Shown: in pieces, positions 13,989 to 16,827 of the stretch
How the letters are laid out: each line of letters starts with the position of its first letter
Position numbering within the stretch: position 1 is the first letter of the stretch
From: an uncultured Porphyromonadaceae bacterium
Lineage (GTDB): Bacteria; Bacteroidota; Bacteroidia; Bacteroidales; Muribaculaceae
Direction: 5' to 3'
NCBI GenBank assembly: GCA_938027385.1
Contig: CALJBF010000213.1
Location: 1 to 16,827 of the forward strand
Length of the DNA: 16,827 nt
The notes under the pieces: generated by a model
The model's database searches: none
What the model saw: the letters and a program-made list of their open reading frames with translations, nothing else
What the model was told of the DNA's origin: nothing
Position numbers and translations under genes: made by a program

Positions 13989-14783
13989 TCAGGGGAGCGG
14001 GGTGATGAGGCGGGTGAGTGAGTCGCGGAGCAGGGAGTCTTTGGGGAGGGTGGCCCAGCCGCGGAACTGGTTGAGCGAGATTTCCACAGAGGTGTCGAGG
14101 TTGCGGTAGCGTGTGGCGAGCGAGTCGGCCACCGAGCGGCTTACGACGGCCATGCCTCCGCCGGGGAGTTCGCCGAGTCCGGCGAGTATCACCAGTTCCG
14201 GGGGGCCGTATTCGGGATCTTCCTTTATAATAATGGTGTCGCCTATTTCATGAGCGAGGTTGTTGAGTCTCAGCAGGGCCGGCGACCCCTTGACCACCCA
14301 TACCGTTTTGTTGGCCAGGTCGGTCTGGGTCATGACGGCGATATTGCCGGCGGTGTCGCGCGGCTGCACTAGCACCATGCGGTCAACCACTCCCGGATCC
14401 ACGAAAGCATAACGTTCCTTCAGCTCGGCCGTCACGGCGATGTCGCCCACCACGAGGCGGCATTTCCCTTCGTCGAGCCAGCTTAGGGCATCGGCCAGGC
14501 GCGTGTAGGGATGCAGACGCAGGGGGATGTTTCCGCGCTCGCATGCCCGGCGCAACATGCCGTAGTAGGGACCCGAAAGGGTGTCGCCCGAGGTGATGAC
14601 ACCGAATGGCCCAACTTCGATGGCCACGTTCAGAGTGTCGCCTCCGGCGGGGAGGTCGGGGCGCTCGCCGAGCCGTTTCGCCGAACATTCCTTGAGTGAG
14701 ACGATAAGGGCCGCGCACGCGGCCAGCAGACCGAGATAAAGTATTATGCTCCCCTTTTTGGGCTGTAGACGCTGAAAACTCAT
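13989..14783 (-). CDS. Membrane-anchored family 3 solute-binding domain protein, MltF-like without lytic domain
   Basis: A 264-residue protein with a single N-terminal membrane helix (about 12-30, GSIILYLGLLAACAALIVSL) that would anchor it in the inner membrane facing the periplasm. The Cys in KEC lacks a lipobox context, so it is not obviously a lipoprotein. The remainder resembles the bacterial solute-binding family 3 fold: LNVAIEVGPFGVI near 51-63, SWLDEGKCRLVVGDIAVTAE at 101-120, LKERYAFVDP at 121-130, then ANKTVWVVKGSPALL and a second lobe ending FRGWATLPKDSLLRDSL. These phrases are like the N-terminal sensor domain of MltF-type murein transglycosylases, but the chain ends where the SLT catalytic domain would begin. 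No permease or ATPase gene adjoins it. It follows the porin gene on the same strand after a 66-base gap and is probably cotranscribed. A role in sensing muropeptides or amino-acid-like ligands is inference. Confidence 0.72.
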   Translation of the reverse strand: MSFQRLQPKKGSIILYLGLLAACAALIVSLKECSAKRLGERPDLPAGGDTLNVAIEVGPFGVITSGDTLSGPYYGMLRRACERGNIPLRLHPYTRLADALSWLDEGKCRLVVGDIAVTAELKERYAFVDPGVVDRMVLVQPRDTAGNIAVMTQTDLANKTVWVVKGSPALLRLNNLAHEIGDTIIIKEDPEYGPPELVILAGLGELPGGGMAVVSRSVADSLATRYRNLDTSVEISLNQFRGWATLPKDSLLRDSLTRLITPLP

Positions 14784-14798
14784 GGCAGATAAGAATTT

Positions 14799-14831
14799 AG
14801 AGGCTGTGACAGGCGCTTTCTGACAGCCTCT
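14799..14831 (-). terminator. Hairpin between the porin gene and the solute-binding gene
   Basis: AGAGGCTGT (14799-14807) and ACAGCCTCT (14823-14831) are exact reverse complements with a 15-base loop. Read on the minus strand the stem is followed by AAATTCTT, a weak U-run, so it may act as a partial terminator or as an mRNA processing or stability element between two cotranscribed genes rather than a full stop. Confidence 0.55.
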
Positions 14832-14849
14832 TCGGTATATGTGCCGGTG

Positions 14850-16826
14850 TCAGTTGGCGAAGTCGATGCTCAGACCTAACTGGAAACGCCGGGGATTCAT
14901 GGGGTAGTGGGTCATCGAGAAGTAATCTGACCCGGTGAGCCCCTGGTTGACATGCGACATCATAAGGAAGAAACGCGTCTTCGACAGCTTACAGTTCACA
15001 TATACGTTTATGAACGGATAGTTGCCGACATCGGCGGCGTTTTTATTGTAGAACGCCATTGTCGAAGGCTCGAACCCGAGACTCTTGTATTTCGTGAAGT
15101 AGTCGCAGCTGACGCCGAACTGCACCTTGAGCGTGGCTATGCGGAACAGCACATAGAGGTTGGTGTTCAGGGCCAGTTTCGGCAACGGCACCACATCCTG
15201 CCGCGTCGAGGTCTGGAATGTCACCAGATTGTCCCAGTGCACGGGGCCTGCATGCAGGTTCTGGTGCAGGGTGGCGTTGACAATCTGCACGCTCCCCGAC
15301 GCCTGTACCGGCAGGGCCTGGCTGTTGAAGTAGATGAGGTTCTGCACATTCTCCACGCCGGCCGATATGCGTGTGGCGGTCTTGCCGAGGGCAATCTCGC
15401 CGCCGACACGGAACGAGCGTGTCTTGCCGAAGTCGTTGTCCCAGATGAAGTGGTTCGACAGGTAATGTTTCGCGAACCAGGGGGCCGAGAGGTTGGTGAA
15501 CGACCCGAAAGCGTTCACCGCCGCCGAATCGCCCAGCAGGGGGAACGATGTGGTAATGCGTCCGTCGACCTTTACTTCACCCGCCGCCTCGCCCACAAGA
15601 CCTATCTGGCCGGTTATGTCGTAGTTGAAAATGCGCCCTTTCTGCCTGAGCAGCTGCGCGCCCACCCAGAGCAGTGTCTGGTTCTCTGAAGTGCGGATGT
15701 CGGGGTAGGGGTTGGGTGTGAGAATTTCGGCGGCAGCGTCCGATAGTTCGTCGGGCACCGCGGTGGTCATTTCGTAATGGCGGTTCTCGATGGTGGCGAA
15801 AGCCGCCAGCCCCGCTTTGGCCCATTTGTTGAACCCTTCGAGCAGTGACACGCCCAGCGTATTCTTCAGCGAGTGGTAGCGGGCGCGGTCTGAAGTCCCC
15901 GCCGGATTGAAGTATGTGTTGCGCCAGAACTCGGCGCCCTCGTTGGGGTCGTTGTCAAGGAACTTATGCCACCCGTCGGTGTAGCGCAGGGTCCAGATGA
16001 AACTTGTCACCGGCACGAGCGTGCGTTTCACGGTGGTGTCGTTCACCTGCTCCTCCTTGTAGAAACCGAGCTTATAGCGGGTGTTGAGCCACAGGTCGGT
16101 GCCGTTGGTGCGGTTCTGGGCGTGGGTCAGGTTCACCGGGATGTCTTTCGGGTTGACCGATGTGTTGCCCCCCTGAACCTCGGCCGGGTCGGTGATGTAG
16201 AGGTCGTCGGTGATGCCGCCGTTGGCCATCGCCGTGAGGTTGTAGTGGGTGAAAAGCCCCTGGAACTCCACGCGCTCGCCGGTGTACGACCCCGAGAAAC
16301 CCCAGTTGAGGTTCTTGGCCGCCTGGTTTGTGTACGAGCCTTTCGAGTAGAGATAGTCAAGCAGGGCGCCTACCTGTATGCGCGGCCCCGCGTTGCCCGA
16401 GAATGTGAGGTTCAGCGCGTCCTGTCCGGTATCGCTTCCCCCGCCGAAGGCATAGCTCAGCAGGGTCATGGGGATGCGGGTGTTGTAGAACCGGGCCTTG
16501 TCAAGAGTGGGAATCCAGGTCTCTATGGCGTCGCGGAACATGAAATCGCTCATCGGCTTGCGTTCCGACCATATCATCTGGCGCCCCTCGGCACAGTAAT
16601 TGCCCGTGGCGGCCCATGCTGTCGATACCTCCTGGGGCACATAGCGGTGACTGTAGTTTTCATACAGCGTATCGATGGTCTCGGGCACGCGCACACCCAG
16701 CGGGCCCGAGACTCCCCAGGCATACGACGGCTCTACCACCGTTTTCTTTGCGGAGGCAGACAAGACGGTAACAGCCATCACCGCTGCCACCGCCGCCCAG
16801 AGCCATTTCCCGCCCCGGCGTCTCAT
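14850..16826 (-). CDS. Putative outer-membrane porin (Porin_10 type)
   Basis: A 658-residue beta-barrel protein of the Bacteroidota 'putative porin' group. The N-terminus has a basic stretch and hydrophobic core typical of a signal peptide (RRRGGKWLWAAVAAVMAVTV, cleaved near ASA). The first mature segment includes PETIDTLYENYSHRYVPQEV. The barrel carries many alternating hydrophobic strands, for instance FNYDITGQIGLVGEAAGEV and FRVGGEIALGKTATRISAGV. The last 70 residues contain family-like text: ADVGNYPFINVYVNCKLSKT, then FFLMMSHVNQGLTGSDYFSM, HYPMNPRRFQLGLSIDF. It ends in Asp-Phe-Ala-Asn, so the usual terminal Phe is followed by two extra residues. The ATG is one base from the window edge; because a complete signal peptide follows, this is probably the true start, but an upstream start cannot be excluded. 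Substrate unknown. Confidence 0.82.
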   Translation of the reverse strand: MRRRGGKWLWAAVAAVMAVTVLSASAKKTVVEPSYAWGVSGPLGVRVPETIDTLYENYSHRYVPQEVSTAWAATGNYCAEGRQMIWSERKPMSDFMFRDAIETWIPTLDKARFYNTRIPMTLLSYAFGGGSDTGQDALNLTFSGNAGPRIQVGALLDYLYSKGSYTNQAAKNLNWGFSGSYTGERVEFQGLFTHYNLTAMANGGITDDLYITDPAEVQGGNTSVNPKDIPVNLTHAQNRTNGTDLWLNTRYKLGFYKEEQVNDTTVKRTLVPVTSFIWTLRYTDGWHKFLDNDPNEGAEFWRNTYFNPAGTSDRARYHSLKNTLGVSLLEGFNKWAKAGLAAFATIENRHYEMTTAVPDELSDAAAEILTPNPYPDIRTSENQTLLWVGAQLLRQKGRIFNYDITGQIGLVGEAAGEVKVDGRITTSFPLLGDSAAVNAFGSFTNLSAPWFAKHYLSNHFIWDNDFGKTRSFRVGGEIALGKTATRISAGVENVQNLIYFNSQALPVQASGSVQIVNATLHQNLHAGPVHWDNLVTFQTSTRQDVVPLPKLALNTNLYVLFRIATLKVQFGVSCDYFTKYKSLGFEPSTMAFYNKNAADVGNYPFINVYVNCKLSKTRFFLMMSHVNQGLTGSDYFSMTHYPMNPRRFQLGLSIDFAN

Positions 16827-16827
16827 C

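Overview
The window looks like a piece of chromosome from a gut-type member of the Bacteroidota, order Bacteroidales. Its fairly GC-rich coding sequence would suit a Muribaculaceae-like lineage, but that is inference. The signs are two textbook Bacteroidota promoters (TTTG, 19 bases, TATCTTTG), the lack of strong Shine-Dalgarno sites, and families typical of the phylum: a DUF2807 surface protein, DUF4293, a BspA-like leucine-rich repeat protein, a TonB-dependent receptor with an N-terminal carboxypeptidase-regulatory-like domain, and a Porin_10 putative porin.

Layout. Positions 1-495 (minus) hold the N-terminal 165 residues of an exported DUF2807 protein containing a 60-bp in-frame tandem repeat. 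From 607 to 8644 (plus) seven tightly packed genes run in one direction: rfbB, rfbA, two tandem FdtA/QdtA-type sugar ketoisomerase paralogues, a DegT-family aminotransferase, uvrB and a YgiQ-type radical SAM gene. Gaps are at most about 40 bases and several genes overlap. The block ends at a large bidirectional hairpin terminator (8717-8787). The first five genes form a route from glucose-1-phosphate to a dTDP-3-amino-3,6-dideoxyhexose. No N-acyltransferase or glycosyltransferase is present here. uvrB (nucleotide excision repair) and ygiQ appear to share the transcript without a visible promoter of their own.

From 8809 onward the genes are single or paired. A four-helix DUF4293 membrane protein (minus) and a secreted BspA-like LRR protein (plus) diverge from a 231-bp spacer carrying both consensus promoters and a 10-bp inverted repeat. 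The LRR gene meets a HAD-family phosphatase (minus) with only five bases between stop codons. The HAD gene diverges from a stand-alone TonB-dependent receptor (plus). That receptor converges, across a spacer with two short tandem repeats, on a minus-strand pair: a Porin_10 porin followed by a membrane-anchored family 3 solute-binding domain that resembles the sensor half of MltF without its transglycosylase domain.

No tRNA, rRNA, CRISPR array, insertion sequence or phage gene was seen. Nothing here is clearly a new system. The best candidates for a second look are the tandem ketoisomerase paralogues, in which one copy has lost a key histidine, and the porin plus MltF-like sensor pair.
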